Origin: Nesterenkonia sp. PF2B19
GTDB taxonomy: Bacteria > Actinomycetota > Actinomycetes > Actinomycetales > Micrococcaceae
Assembly (NCBI RefSeq): GCF_001758425.2
Contig: NZ_MDSS02000029.1
Location: 1-44,927, forward strand
Length of the DNA stretch: 44,927 nt
Direction: 5' to 3'
Below the pieces are notes generated by a model that had not been told where the DNA came from, did not search any database, and saw only the letters and a program-made list of their open reading frames with translations. The position numbers and the translations under genes are program-made. Shown one piece after another: positions 18,040-27,057 of this stretch; positions within the stretch are counted from its first letter, which is position 1, and each line of letters starts with the position of its first letter.

Positions 18040-19260
18040 TCAAGCGGTGCCGAGCAGGCGCTGGATCCGCTCCAGGCCGCGGGCGAGGTCGTCGTCGCCC
18101 AGGGCGTAGGACAGGCGCAGGTACCCACTGGGCCCGAAGGCCTCGCCCGGCACGACGGCGACCTTCGCCTCCTCGAGGATCAGCTCGGCCAGCTCGGCAG
18201 AGGTCGTGGGGGTGCGTCCGGCGACCTCCGCCGGCCGTGCACCGTCCGCCAGCGCGTCCCGGACGTCCACATAGGCGTAGAAGGCGCCCTGCGGGGTCGG
18301 GCAGGAGAAGCCGGCCACCGCGTTGAGGCCCTCCACCATGGCGCGGCGGCGCCGGTCGAAGGCGACCTTCATCTCCTCCACGGCGTCCAGAGGCCCGGTC
18401 ACCGCGGCGAGGGCGGCCATCTGGGAGACGTTGGCGACGTTGGAGGTGGCATGCGACTGCAGGTTCGCCGCGGCCTTGATGACGTCGGCGGGGCCGACCA
18501 TCCATCCGACGCGCCAGCCGGTCATCGCATAGGTCTTGGCGACGCCGTTGAGCACGACCACCTGGTCGGCCAGCTCGGGCAGGGAGGCGATGGAGGTGAA
18601 GGGGACGCCGTCGTAGGTGAGGTGCTCGTAGATCTCGTCGGTGACGACCCACAGGCCCTTCTGCGCGGCCCAGCGGCCGATCTCCTCGGTGGCCTCGGGG
18701 GAGTGGACGGCACCGGTGGGGTTCGACGGCGAGACGAACAGCAGCACCTTGGTGCGTTCGGTCAGCGCGGCCTCCAGCTGCTCGACGGTCACCTGGTAGC
18801 CCTGCTCGGGGCCCGCGAAGACCTCGCGGGGCACGCCGCCGGCGAGCCTGATGGCTTCTGGGTAGGTGGTCCAGTACGGCGTCGGCACGATGACCTCGTC
18901 GCCGGGGTTCAGCAGCGTGGCGAAGGTGTTGTAGACGGCCTGCTTGCCGCCGTTGGTCACCAGCACCTGGCCGGGCTCCACGGCGAAGCCGGAGTCCCGG
19001 GTGGTCTTCTCCGCCAGCGCCTGGCGCAGCTCCGGCAGCCCGGCGGCCGGGGAGTACCGGTGGAACCGCGGCTCGGAGGCCGCCTGGACGGCGGCGTCCA
19101 CGATGTAGCCTGGAGTCGGGAAGTCCGGCTCCCCGGCGCCGAACCCGATCACATCCTCTCCGGCTGCCTTGAGGGCCTTCGCCTTGGCGTCGACGGCAAG
19201 AGTGGCGGACTCGGCGATCGAGCCGATGCGGTCGGAGACGCGGGAGGACGGAGCGGTCAT
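18040..19260 (-). CDS. aspC: Class I pyridoxal-phosphate aminotransferase, aspartate aminotransferase type
   Basis: Transfers the amino group between aspartate and 2-oxoglutarate (and related pairs). The 406-residue protein has the subgroup I-gamma pattern: [68 protein letters not shown], and the cofactor lysine in [15 protein letters not shown]. The C-terminal GYLRLSYA holds the substrate-binding Arg. The ATG at 19260 is four residues before the usual family start. It diverges from the tRNA-Trp/secE block, an arrangement shared by related actinobacteria. Confidence 0.93.
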   Translation of the reverse strand: MTAPSSRVSDRIGSIAESATLAVDAKAKALKAAGEDVIGFGAGEPDFPTPGYIVDAAVQAASEPRFHRYSPAAGLPELRQALAEKTTRDSGFAVEPGQVLVTNGGKQAVYNTFATLLNPGDEVIVPTPYWTTYPEAIRLAGGVPREVFAGPEQGYQVTVEQLEAALTERTKVLLFVSPSNPTGAVHSPEATEEIGRWAAQKGLWVVTDEIYEHLTYDGVPFTSIASLPELADQVVVLNGVAKTYAMTGWRVGWMVGPADVIKAAANLQSHATSNVANVSQMAALAAVTGPLDAVEEMKVAFDRRRRAMVEGLNAVAGFSCPTPQGAFYAYVDVRDALADGARPAEVAGRTPTTSAELAELILEEAKVAVVPGEAFGPSGYLRLSYALGDDDLARGLERIQRLLGTA

Positions 19261-19379
19261 CGGGTTTCCTTGTCTGTCGCGAGCGTGGACGGTGTCGACA
19301 CTGACGGGCAGGCAGGGCGCCTGCGGGTCACCACACTACCGGCAGCGCGCCGCCGCGGGTCAGGGCGGAAGCGCCCGGT

Positions 19380-19409
19380 TTGCCGTGGCAGGCGGTATGC
19401 CCGTAAACT
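19380..19409 (+). promoter_or_regulatory. Sigma-70-type promoter candidate upstream of tRNA-Trp and secE
   Basis: TTGCCG, an 18-base spacer and TAAACT form a plausible -35/-10 pair in the spacer between the divergent aminotransferase gene and the tRNA. Transcription would start near 19417, giving a precursor of about 110 bases before the tRNA. The secE-nusG genes could be read from the same promoter. Confidence 0.45.
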
Positions 19410-19526
19410 TGTCCATCGGTGTCTTGTGCACCTGGCACGGCCGTGCCCGTCGAGGTCCCCTGTTCCGCAGTTTGCGGCCCGGTGGTTCGATGGGAGAATG
19501 GTCAGGTCAGGTCCGCCGTGACCCGA

Positions 19527-19599
19527 AGGGCAGTGGCGCAATTGGTAGCGCAACGGTCTCCAAAACCGTAGGTTGCAGGTTCGAGTCCTGTCTGCCCTG
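19527..19599 (+). tRNA. tRNA-Trp (anticodon CCA)
   Basis: A 73-base cloverleaf. The acceptor stem AGGGCAG pairs perfectly with CTGCCCT, followed by the G discriminator. The D arm is GGCGC...GCGC-like, the anticodon stem ACGGT/ACCGT encloses loop CTCCAAA with anticodon CCA, and the T arm GCAGG-TTCGAGT-CCTGT is canonical. CCA is not encoded. It lies just upstream of secE, a common actinobacterial order. Confidence 0.97.
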
Positions 19600-19676
19600 C
19601 GCTGAGCGTCGTCGACACGGCCGCTCAGGCATACAGCATCGATCACACGCGTCCCTTCGACCAGATGGAGCCCTCC

Positions 19677-19981
19677 GTGACCCAGACGCCTTCCACTGAT
19701 GTGCAGGGGTCGACGCCTGACGGAGGCGATCCGAAGGGTCCTTCGGGAAGGTGTGGCTGTTCCTGCGGCAGGTCGTCGACGAGCTCAAGAAGGTCGTCGT
19801 CCCGACTCGTCGCGAACTGACCAACTACACGCTGGTCGTCCTGGTCTTCGTGATCATCGTGATCCTGATCGTCTCCGGGCTGGACTGGGTGTTCAGCAAC
19901 GGCGCGGAGTGGATCTTCGGTGACGGCTCCACGGAGCTTCCCGCAGACGTCCCGGTCGAGGGTGACGGCGCCGGCGAATGA
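19677..19981 (+). CDS. secE: Preprotein translocase subunit SecE, frameshifted near 19745
   Basis: Essential small subunit that clamps SecY in the protein-export channel. GTG at 19677 with GATGGAG seven bases upstream begins a polar N-terminus ending GDPKGPSG. Adding one G to the GGG at 19744-19746 joins it to KVWLFLRQVVDELKKVVVPTRREL, the conserved amphipathic SecE helix, followed by one membrane helix (LVVLVFVIIVILIVSGL). The repaired protein has 101 residues, with an acidic C-terminal extension. The next gene is nusG, as in most bacteria. An in-frame ATG at 19665 is an alternative start. Confidence 0.9.
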
Positions 19982-20090
19982 GCTGACGTCGCCGACGTCG
20001 GCCGGGCGAGCGATGACGTGAGAGACGAAGCGACCGAGGCATCCGTCGCCAGGACGGGCCGCGGCGAGCACCACGGAAAGCAGGAGAACA

Positions 20091-20934
20091 GTGTCTGACC
20101 AGGAACTTTCGCAGCACACCGAGCTGAGGCCGAGGAGGCGGCGGTCGAGGCCGTCGAGGCTGACGACGACGTCGCCGTCGAGGAGGCTGACGCCGAGGCT
20201 CCTGCCGCAGAGGCTGAGGAGGCCGACGCTGAGGCTCCGGCTGAGGAGCTGCGGCTGACGAGGCTCCGGCGGAGGACGCTCCCGAGGAGGAGAAGTCCTA
20301 CGAGGAGCGCGCCGACGAGCTGCGTGGCAAGCTGCGTCGTCAGCTGGGCGACTGGTACGTCGTGCACACCTACGCCGGCTACGAGAAGCGTGTGAAGTCC
20401 AACCTGGAGACCCGCATCCAGACCCAGGACATGGAGGACTTCATCTACGAGATCGACGTCCCCATGGAGGAGGTCGTCGAGATCAAGGGCACCCAGCGCA
20501 AGATCGTCAACCGGGTCCGCATCCCGGGCTACGTGGTGGTCCGCATGGAGCTCACAGACGCCTCCTGGGGCGTGGTGCGCCACACTCCCGGTGTGACCGG
20601 CTTCGTGGGCAACGCCCACGACCCGCACCCGCTGACCCTCGACGAGGTCTTCGACATGCTGGCCGAGCACCGCCTCGGCAAGCCGGACGCCCCGAAGCGG
20701 ATCGAGGGCGACTCCGAGGACTCGGCCGCCGAGGCCGCCGCTCCGGCGCAGAACGTCACCGTCGATTTCGAGATCGGCGAGTCCGTCACGGTCAACGACG
20801 GTCCGTTCGCGACCCTGCCGGCATCGATCTCCGAGATCCACCCCGACAGCCGCCAGCTGGTGGTCCTCGTCTCGATCTTCGAGCGGGAGACCCCGGTGAC
20901 CCTGAACTTCAACCAGGTCGACAAGATCTACTGA
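20091..20934 (+). CDS. nusG: Transcription elongation/termination factor NusG, two frameshifts near 20126 and 20250
   Basis: Binds RNA polymerase and links it to Rho or the leading ribosome. GTG at 20091, after AGGAGAAC, starts a Glu/Ala/Asp-rich N-terminal extension of about 75 residues, typical of actinobacterial NusG. The extension changes frame twice; one missing G at each site (GAGCTG where GAGGCTG is expected) restores it, for 281 residues. The NGN domain ([19 protein letters not shown] to [13 protein letters not shown]) and the KOW domain ([16 protein letters not shown]) are intact. The breaks are almost certainly errors because nusG is essential in most actinobacteria. Confidence 0.92.
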
Positions 20935-20981
20935 GGTTCCCGGCTCCTCGCCGAGCGGGGTCGCCACAACTTCACAGACTT

Positions 20982-21016
20982 TCGACGTCGCGGATTGCTT
21001 TGGTCCGCGGCGTCGA
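20982..21016 (+). promoter_or_regulatory. 13-bp hairpin in the nusG-rplK spacer
   Basis: TCGACGTCGCGGA pairs with TCCGCGGCGTCGA (one G-T pair) around a nine-base loop. No T-run follows, so it is more likely a processing, attenuation or leader structure for the rplK-rplA mRNA than a classic terminator. L1 is known to bind its own operon leader in many bacteria, but I see no clear L1-site match. Confidence 0.5.
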
Positions 21017-21102
21017 GCCGGTCATCGCCGCCATGGTGACCAACCCCTCCGTCCACACTCCTGTGGCGGCAGGGACACGTACGACATGTAAGGACGCTTC
21101 AC

Positions 21103-21533
21103 ATGGCCCCGAAGAAGAAAGTCGCCGGCCTGATCAAGCTGCAGATCCAGGCAGGCGCCGCCAACCCGGCCCCGCCGATCGGCCCTGCGCTCGGTCAGCA
21201 CGGTGTCAACATCATGGAGTTCTGCAAGGCCTACAACGCCGCGACCGAGTCGCAGCGCGGCAATGTGGTGCCCGTGGAGATCACGGTCTACGAGGACCGC
21301 TCCTTCACCTTCATCACCAAGACTCCGCCGGCCGCCGAGCTGATCAAGAAGCCGCCGGTGTGGCCAAGGGCTCCGGCGTGCCGCACACCGAGAAGGTCGG
21401 CAAGCTGACCCAGGCTCAGGTGGAGGAGATCGCGCAGACCAAGATGGAGGACCTCAACGCCAACGACCTGGCGGCCGCCTCCAAGATCGTCGCCGGCACC
21501 GCCCGTTCCATGGGCATCACCGTCGACGGCTGA
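21103..21533 (+). CDS. rplK: 50S ribosomal protein L11, frameshifted near 21351
   Basis: L11 binds the GTPase-associated centre of 23S rRNA. The N-terminal domain ([39 protein letters not shown]) reads from ATG at 21103. At about 21351 one G is missing: restoring it joins AAELIKK to [19 protein letters not shown] and gives exactly 143 residues, close to the usual L11 length of about 141-144. The C-terminal domain ends [17 protein letters not shown]. The ribosome site AAGGAC lies 10 bases upstream. Loss of L11 is not tolerated well, so this is a sequence error. Confidence 0.95.
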
Positions 21534-21618
21534 CACCGGCCTTCCGGCTGAACAGAACATCGTGGGAAAGGGCCGGGCGCGGCCCGTCACACCACACCTG
21601 CTAAGGAGAACATCGCAG

Positions 21619-22326
21619 ATGGCACAGCGCAGCAAAGCATACAAGGCCGCTCTCGAGAAGATCGGCGAGGACACCGTCTACTCGCCCGCCGAGGCCGTGT
21701 CCCTGGCCAAGTCGACCAACCCGTCGAAGAAGGACACGACCGTGGAGGTCGTCTTCCGGCTCAGCGTCGATCCCCGCAAGGCCGACCAGATGGTGCGCGG
21801 CACCGTCAACCTGCCGCACGGCACCGGCAAGACCGCCCGCGTGGTGGTCTTCACCCAGGGTGACAACGCCGCCAAGGCCGAGGAGGCCGGTGCTGACCAC
21901 GTCGGCGCCGACGAGCTCATCGCCAAGGTCGCCGACGGCTGGACCGACTTCGACGCCGCCGTCGCCTCGCCCGACATGATGGGCAAGGTCGGTCGTCTGG
22001 GCAAGATCCTGGGTCCGCGCAACCTCATGCCGAACCCGAAGACCGGCACCGTCACCCCCGACGTCGCCAAGGCCGTGGCCGACATCAAGGGCGGCAAGAT
22101 CGACTTCCGTGTCGACAAGCACTCCAACCTGCATTTCATCATCGGCAAGACCAGCTTCGACGAGAAGCAGCTGGCCGAGAACTACGCCGCCGCGCTGGAC
22201 GAGATCCTGCGTCTGAAGCCGTCGGCGTCGAAGGGCCGGTACATCCAGAAGGCCACCATCTCGACCACCTTCGGTCCGGGCATCCAGGTGGACCCGAACG
22301 TCACCAAGGTCGTCGTCGACGCCTGA
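21619..22326 (+). CDS. rplA: 50S ribosomal protein L1
   Basis: L1 forms the mobile stalk at the ribosomal E site and represses its own operon in many bacteria. 235 residues starting with [14 protein letters not shown], and containing [20 protein letters not shown], the L1 family signature, and [19 protein letters not shown]. The ATG at 21619 has AAGGAGA 10 bases upstream. A longer frame to 21562 reads into the leader and is not used. The gene ends at a strong stem-loop; rplJ-rplL, normally next, lie 11 kb downstream. Confidence 0.97.
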   Translation: MAQRSKAYKAALEKIGEDTVYSPAEAVSLAKSTNPSKKDTTVEVVFRLSVDPRKADQMVRGTVNLPHGTGKTARVVVFTQGDNAAKAEEAGADHVGADELIAKVADGWTDFDAAVASPDMMGKVGRLGKILGPRNLMPNPKTGTVTPDVAKAVADIKGGKIDFRVDKHSNLHFIIGKTSFDEKQLAENYAAALDEILRLKPSASKGRYIQKATISTTFGPGIQVDPNVTKVVVDA

Positions 22327-22379
22327 GCATCTTCGTCGCTCCGCTGAGCCGCTGAGGTTCAGCACCCACGCAGCACACT

Positions 22380-22428
22380 GACACAGCAGAGCCCCGATGC
22401 ACCCGGTGCATCGGGGCTCTGCTGTGTC
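22380..22428 (+). terminator. Strong terminator hairpin after rplA
   Basis: A perfect 22-bp stem with a five-base loop (CCCGG), 54 bases after the rplA stop. A TCTGGGGCTGTG repeat and T-rich sequence follow. It should end the secE-rplA transcripts and may also serve the convergent M20 gene. Confidence 0.85.
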
Positions 22429-22487
22429 TGGGGCTGTGTCTGGGGCTGTGTCTGTCTGCTGCGTCTTCCTGTGTCCGCGGGGCTCCG

Positions 22488-23723
22488 TCAGTCCTTGACG
22501 CCCACCCAGTGGAGCAACCCGGCCAGTGCGGCGGTCACCCCGGTGCCCAGGGTCGGCTCCAGGACGGGCCCGAAGAAGGGGGAGTGGTTGGTGGGGCCCT
22601 CGGGGTCGCCGTCGGCGGTCCCGCCGAAGAACCAGAAGACCGACGGAACGCCGATGGACTCGCCCAGCCAGCCGAAGTCTTCGGAGCCCATCTTCGGGCC
22701 GGTCTCGGTCACGGCCTCCTCGCCCAGAGCCGAGCCCAGCACGGACAGCAGAGTCGTGGCCTGGTCTTCGTCGTTGTGGTTCAGCGGGAAGTCGTAGATC
22801 TCGCTGATCTCCGGCTCCTCAAGGTCGGCAGCCAGCGCCTCGGCACCGATGATCCGACGGATCGACGACAGCACCTTCTGACGGACCTCTCCGGAGAGCG
22901 TGCGGACGTTGATCGTGAACTCCGCCTCGGCCGGGATGATGTTCTCCTTCAGCCCCGCATGGAAGGTGCCCACGGTGACGACGGCGGGATCCTGGGGAGC
23001 CAGCTCCCGGGAGACGATGGTCTGCAGCCGGGTCACCATGGCGGCCGCCGCGACGATCGGGTCCCGACCGTTCTCCGGCTGGGATCCGTGGGTCTGCCGG
23101 CCCAGCACCCGCACTCGCAACGAGTCGGCCATGGCCATGGCCGGTCCTCGGCTGAGCAGGACGGTGCCCGCCTTCGCCGGTGAGACGTGCTGGCCGAGCA
23201 CCACCTCCGGACGGGGAGCGCGGTCCCACAGTCCGTCGTCCACCATCGCCCGGGCCCCGGCGGCGGTCTCCTCTCCGGGTTGGAAGATCAGCACCACGGT
23301 TCCGGACCAGCGCTGCCGCTCGCGCACCAGCAGGCGGGCCGCGGTGATCAGCGCGGCGACGTGCGTGTCGTGCCCGCAGCCGTGCATCACCGGCACCTCC
23401 GTCCCGTCGGGCAGGACTCCGCGTGCCGTGGAGGCGTACTCCAGACCCGTCTGCTCCTCGATGGGCAGGCCGTCGGTGTCGGCGCGGAAGGCCACCACCG
23501 GGCCTGCGCCGTTGCGCAGGATGCCCACCACACCGGTGCCGCCGCAGCGGAAGTGCTCCACCCCGAGGTCGCCGAGGATGCCTTCGATCCGCGCGGCGGT
23601 GCGGTGCTCCTGCATGCTCAGCTCCGGCTCGGCGTGCAGCGTGCGGTACAGCTGGTGCATCTGCGTCCGCTCGGCGGCGGCGAGGGCGAAGCCGGCCAGC
23701 GTGGGGGCGGGGTTCTCGGTCAT
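22488..23723 (-). CDS. M20 family amidohydrolase (N-acyl amino acid hydrolase type)
   Basis: A 411-residue zinc or cobalt enzyme of the M20D group, which cleaves N-acyl amino acids, hippurate-like amides or indole-amino-acid conjugates. HGCGHDTH at 114-121 and PGEE at 149-152 supply metal ligands and the catalytic Glu; MGSEDFG and NHSPFF near the C-terminus complete the site. GTFHAGLKENIIPAEAEFTINVRT is the usual lid/dimer region. The ATG at 23723 follows AGGAGG. Two membrane-protein genes lie just upstream on the same strand, the likely transporter for its substrate. No signal peptide, so it acts in the cytoplasm. Confidence 0.92.
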   Translation of the reverse strand: MTENPAPTLAGFALAAAERTQMHQLYRTLHAEPELSMQEHRTAARIEGILGDLGVEHFRCGGTGVVGILRNGAGPVVAFRADTDGLPIEEQTGLEYASTARGVLPDGTEVPVMHGCGHDTHVAALITAARLLVRERQRWSGTVVLIFQPGEETAAGARAMVDDGLWDRAPRPEVVLGQHVSPAKAGTVLLSRGPAMAMADSLRVRVLGRQTHGSQPENGRDPIVAAAAMVTRLQTIVSRELAPQDPAVVTVGTFHAGLKENIIPAEAEFTINVRTLSGEVRQKVLSSIRRIIGAEALAADLEEPEISEIYDFPLNHNDEDQATTLLSVLGSALGEEAVTETGPKMGSEDFGWLGESIGVPSVFWFFGGTADGDPEGPTNHSPFFGPVLEPTLGTGVTAALAGLLHWVGVKD

Positions 23724-23811
23724 GGGGCGGTCCTCCTGGGATGGGCGGTGGGAAGGGCGGTCAGGTGGGTGGTCAGGTGCGCGGTGCAGGTGTCGAAGCG
23801 CCGTGAGGACG

Positions 23812-24566
23812 TCACTGCGGGCTGCGGGCATCCTCCGGGAGCTCGCCGTCTTCGGCGGCGGCGGGCTCGGGTCCATCCTCCTGTGCGGGAGCCGTTCCTC
23901 GGAAGACCCAGGAGCCACGACGGTGAGGAGCACCGTGATGGCCACACCGTAGGGTCCGATGGCCGGTGCCAGAGGGACCGCCACGAGGATGACCAGGCAG
24001 GCGATGATCAGGGCGAAGGCCGTGCTGCGTGCCTGGCGCACCGTCACCACGGCCTGCACCACCACGGCGCCCAGGATCGAGGGCAGGATGTAGAGCTGGG
24101 TGACCTCCATGACCGACTCGGGGATCACGCGCAGCAACCAGGTGCCGAAGAGCCCGACGAACAGCAGCAGAGAGACGATGTGGACGCTGGCCGCGCCGCA
24201 GATGGCGGCCACGGCCGCGAGGTCGCCGTGCCTGCTGCCGGGCCGCACGTCGATGCGGTTCTGCGCGACGACGGCGGCGGGCAGCAGCTTGTTGGAGATG
24301 TTGCCGATCATGAAGGCCTGGTACATGGCGGCCTGACCGAGGATCGGGAAGTACGTGATGGGCTCGATGATCGCGAAGGCCAGGAACACGGCGGCGACGG
24401 CCAGGTAGGCGGTCATCAGCTGGCCGCCGGTGATGGAGAAGTCGCCCAGGCTGAGCAGCAGCATGGGGGCGGCGAGGGAGACGACCAGGCCCGCGCCCAT
24501 CGTGAGCCGACCCCACCGTGCGGTGGTCCTCTCGAAGTGAAGCATGGACTGGTCTGCAGTGCTCAT
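23812..24566 (-). CDS. Polytopic membrane protein, putative transporter partner of DUF5058, frameshifted near 23911
   Basis: Starts at ATG 24566 after AGAGAGG. About six helices are predicted between residues 20 and 230, with the conserved-looking motifs YFPILGQAAMYQAFMIGNISNKLLPAA and GAASVHIVSLLLFVGLFGTWL. Near 23911 one base is missing; restoring it gives VVASWVFRGTAPAQED and an acidic C-terminal tail ending at 23812, 251 residues. I recognise no named family. Its position between a DUF5058 gene and an M20 peptidase gene, all on one strand, suggests the two membrane proteins form one carrier. Confidence 0.75.
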
Positions 24567-24619
24567 GGTGGCCTCTCTGTCAGGGAAGTGGAGGGTGCCG
24601 GCGGCCGGAGTCGGGGCGC

Positions 24620-25363
24620 TCAGCCGAGGATGCCGTGGTGGGTGAGGTAGACGACGCCGAGTGCGACGAGGATGGCCAGGCCGAGGGCCCATTCCTTGAG
24701 CCAGCCGACGGACCATCGGCGGGCGATCAGCAGCATGAGGGCCATCGCCGCGCCGGAGACCGCCATGGCGACGACGTGCATGGACGACTTCGGCACCTCG
24801 GTGACGGCGATGGCCAGGAACGCGCCCAGCAGGGCCGCTCCCGGAATGATCCGCATGGCGCGGGGGCTGATGGAGCTCAGCTTCTTGCTGCCTCGGGAGA
24901 GCACGGGGGTGAGGATCAGGGTGAACAGCATCCAGGCGCTGCCGGAGACGCACATCACGAAGAAGGCCACGACGAAGACGTCCTGGGTCCAGCCCGCGCC
25001 GCCGAGGTCTGCCCCCATCGTGGAGGCGGCGATGGTGGCCGAGGCGGTCTCCGTGGCGGCGGAGCCGACCAGGCCGATCCTCATCAGCACGGCGGGAGTG
25101 CCGAACAGGGTGAGCAGGGCGATCGCCACGAGCACTACGGCCAGCGACGGTCCCACGGAGGCGGCGGCGCCGGAGCGGAAGGCACGGTTGAGGTCCTGCC
25201 GAGAGAGGCCCACGCCGTCTCCGGCCGTCTTGGCGGCCCGCAGATAGATCCAGGACTGCACGGCGATGATGCCGAAGATGACCAGGGCGCTGCCCCAGAG
25301 CCAGGGTGAGTGCGCCACCGCGGAGATGTCGGCGGTGGCCACGGTGTGCATCGGGGAGATCAC
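24620..25363 (-). CDS. DUF5058 family membrane protein
   Basis: GTG at 25363 with GAAGGAGG eight bases upstream. The 247-residue protein has about six helices: near residues 20-40, 68-90, 120-148, 170-190, 195-215 and 225-243. The pattern SWIYLRAAKTAG, LNRAFRSGAAASVGPSLAVV and MRIGLVGSAATETASA resembles DUF5058, a family often found beside M20 peptidases in Firmicutes and Actinobacteria but, to my knowledge, without a characterised function. It is the first gene of the minus-strand group with the second membrane protein and the M20 enzyme. Confidence 0.8.
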   Translation of the reverse strand: MISPMHTVATADISAVAHSPWLWGSALVIFGIIAVQSWIYLRAAKTAGDGVGLSRQDLNRAFRSGAAASVGPSLAVVLVAIALLTLFGTPAVLMRIGLVGSAATETASATIAASTMGADLGGAGWTQDVFVVAFFVMCVSGSAWMLFTLILTPVLSRGSKKLSSISPRAMRIIPGAALLGAFLAIAVTEVPKSSMHVVAMAVSGAAMALMLLIARRWSVGWLKEWALGLAILVALGVVYLTHHGILG

Positions 25364-25486
25364 GGAAGGCCCTCCTTCGGATGTCGGACGGTGCGTGCCG
25401 GGGCGGCGTCGGTGCCGGACTCTGCGGTGCCCCGTCCATGGGGTATGCCTCGAGTGTGAGAAGGATCACTGGCCCAGGCAAGGGTG

Positions 25487-25521
25487 GACGGAATGCGACG
25501 CAGGTCGTGTCTCATTCCGTC
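25487..25521. promoter_or_regulatory. Operator-like inverted repeat between the DUF5058 operon and the amidase gene
   Basis: GACGGAATGCGAC and its mirror image (12 of 13 positions matching) are separated by nine bases. It sits about 124 bases upstream of the DUF5058 start and 107 bases upstream of the amidase start, in the shared divergent control region. Spacing and asymmetry resemble sites of dimeric Lrp/AsnC-type regulators, one of which is encoded just beyond the amidase. Confidence 0.55.
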
Positions 25522-25627
25522 AGGGGTCGCCGTGGGCGGAGTTGTGCGTCACCGTGGTGGTCAAGGACACACTCGACGCCATGAGCCCCGTCCCGGGCCG
25601 GGCGCCTCGCTGAGGGAGGAACGAACC

Positions 25628-27057
25628 ATGGACGAGCTGCTGGAGCTGTCCGCGACCGAGCTGGTCCGCCGGACCACGCGGGGGGAGCTGAGCGCCCGCG
25701 AGCTGACCGAGGCGCATCTGCGCCGGATCGAGGCGGTGAATCCACAGCTCAACGCCGTGGTCACCCTGGACCCGGAGAGAGCGCGGCGGGAGGCCCTGGA
25801 CGCCGACGAGCGGCGGGCGGCAGGACGGCCGACCGGCCTGCTCCACGGTCTGCCCATGACGCATAAGGACACTCACGACGTCGCCGGCATGCGCACCACC
25901 CATGGGTCGCCGCTGTTCGCCGAGAACGTCCCCGAGCGTGACGACCCGCTCGTCGCGCGTCTCCGTGCGGCCGGCGTGGTCTCCTCCGGCAAGAGCAACG
26001 TGCCCGAGTTCGCCGCCGGCTCCCACACCTTCAATGAGGTCTTCGGCGCCACCGGCAACCCCTTTGACCCCACCCGCAGCGCCGGGGGCTCCTCCGGCGG
26101 AGTGGCCGCCGCCGTCGCGTCCCGGTGCCAGCCGCTGGGCGAAGGCAGCGACATGGGCGGCTCCCTGCGCAACCCGGCCTGCTGGTGCAACATCGTCGGC
26201 TTCCGTCCGTCTCACGGCCTGCTGCCCGGCACCCCGCCCCACAGCGTCGAGTCCTGGTTGGGCCGCAGCGGACCGATGGCCAGGACCGTGGAGGACATCG
26301 CGCTGTTCATGCGCGCCGCCGTCGCCGGCACCCCGGAGCTTCCCGGTACTCCCTTCCTGACGCCCGAGCGGTTCGCCCTCACCGGTCGGGAGCCGCACAC
26401 CCAGGACCTGCGCGGTGTGCGGATCGGCGTCACCGTGGACCACGGGGCGGACATCCCGGTGGAGCCGGCCATGCGGGAGGCGCTGGACCGTGCCGTGGCG
26501 GTCTTCGAGGAGCTGGGGGCCGAGGTCGTGGAGTCCCGCCATGACTTCTCCGCCGCCGACGAGGTCTTCCATGTGGTGCGCGCCCTCGACTTCGCCGGCG
26601 CGCTCGGTGGGCTGGTGCGCGAGCATCGCGCGCAGATCAAGCCAGAGGTGGTGTGGAACGTGGAGGAGGGCCTGGCGCTCTCCGCCGAGCGGATCCTGGG
26701 CGCGCGCGCCTGTTGGCCGATCTGCGTCGGGCGACCCGCGCCTGCTTCAGCGAGGTGGACCTGCTGCTCAGCCCCGGGGCCCAGCTGACGCCCTTTGAGG
26801 GCTCCCAGCGGTGGCCCTCGACGGTCGACGGCCGCCCCATGTCCACCTATCTGGAGTGGATGCGCTCCGCGTCCGTCCTCTCCGCGGCCGGTGTGCCGAC
26901 CATCGCCCTGCCGGCCGGTTTCGACCCGGGCGGCCTCCCCACGGGGATCCAGCTGAGTGCGGACCACCTGCGGGATCCGTGGCTGCTGGAGTACGCCTGG
27001 GCCTATGAGCGGGCCACGGGCTGGTCCTCGGTGGCCCCTGGCATGCTCAACAGCTGA
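25628..27057 (+). CDS. Amidase (amidase-signature family), frameshifted near 26705
   Basis: Hydrolyses an amide bond with a Ser-cisSer-Lys triad. ATG at 25628 follows GAGGAACG. Lys80 lies in MTHKD, the glycine-rich GGSSGG at 153-158 holds the cis-Ser, and GSDMGGSLRNPA at 173-184 holds the nucleophile Ser179, so the active site is complete. A base is missing in the CGCGCGCG run at about 26701-26709; restoring it joins SAERILG to RLLADLRRATRACFSEVDLL and gives 476 residues. The C-terminus (PAGFDPGGLPTGIQL) is typical. The last 55 bases overlap the convergent regulator. Probable partner of the M20 enzyme in amide breakdown; substrate unknown. Confidence 0.9.

Noticed and set aside
19677-20934. 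Programmed ribosomal frameshifting in secE and nusG
   Set aside because: No slippery heptamer or downstream stimulator is seen, and similar single-base breaks occur in many unrelated genes, so error is simpler.
22427-22460. Tandem TCTGGGGCTGTG repeat as a mobile-element end
   Set aside because: Only about two copies follow the rplA terminator. No transposase, target duplication or matching end is visible.
22488-25481. A single 997-codon minus-strand frame covering three genes
   Set aside because: Only its last 411 codons (M20) and a middle part (membrane protein) read as real proteins. The rest is Arg/Pro-rich shadow of DUF5058 in another frame, so it is three genes plus a frameshift.
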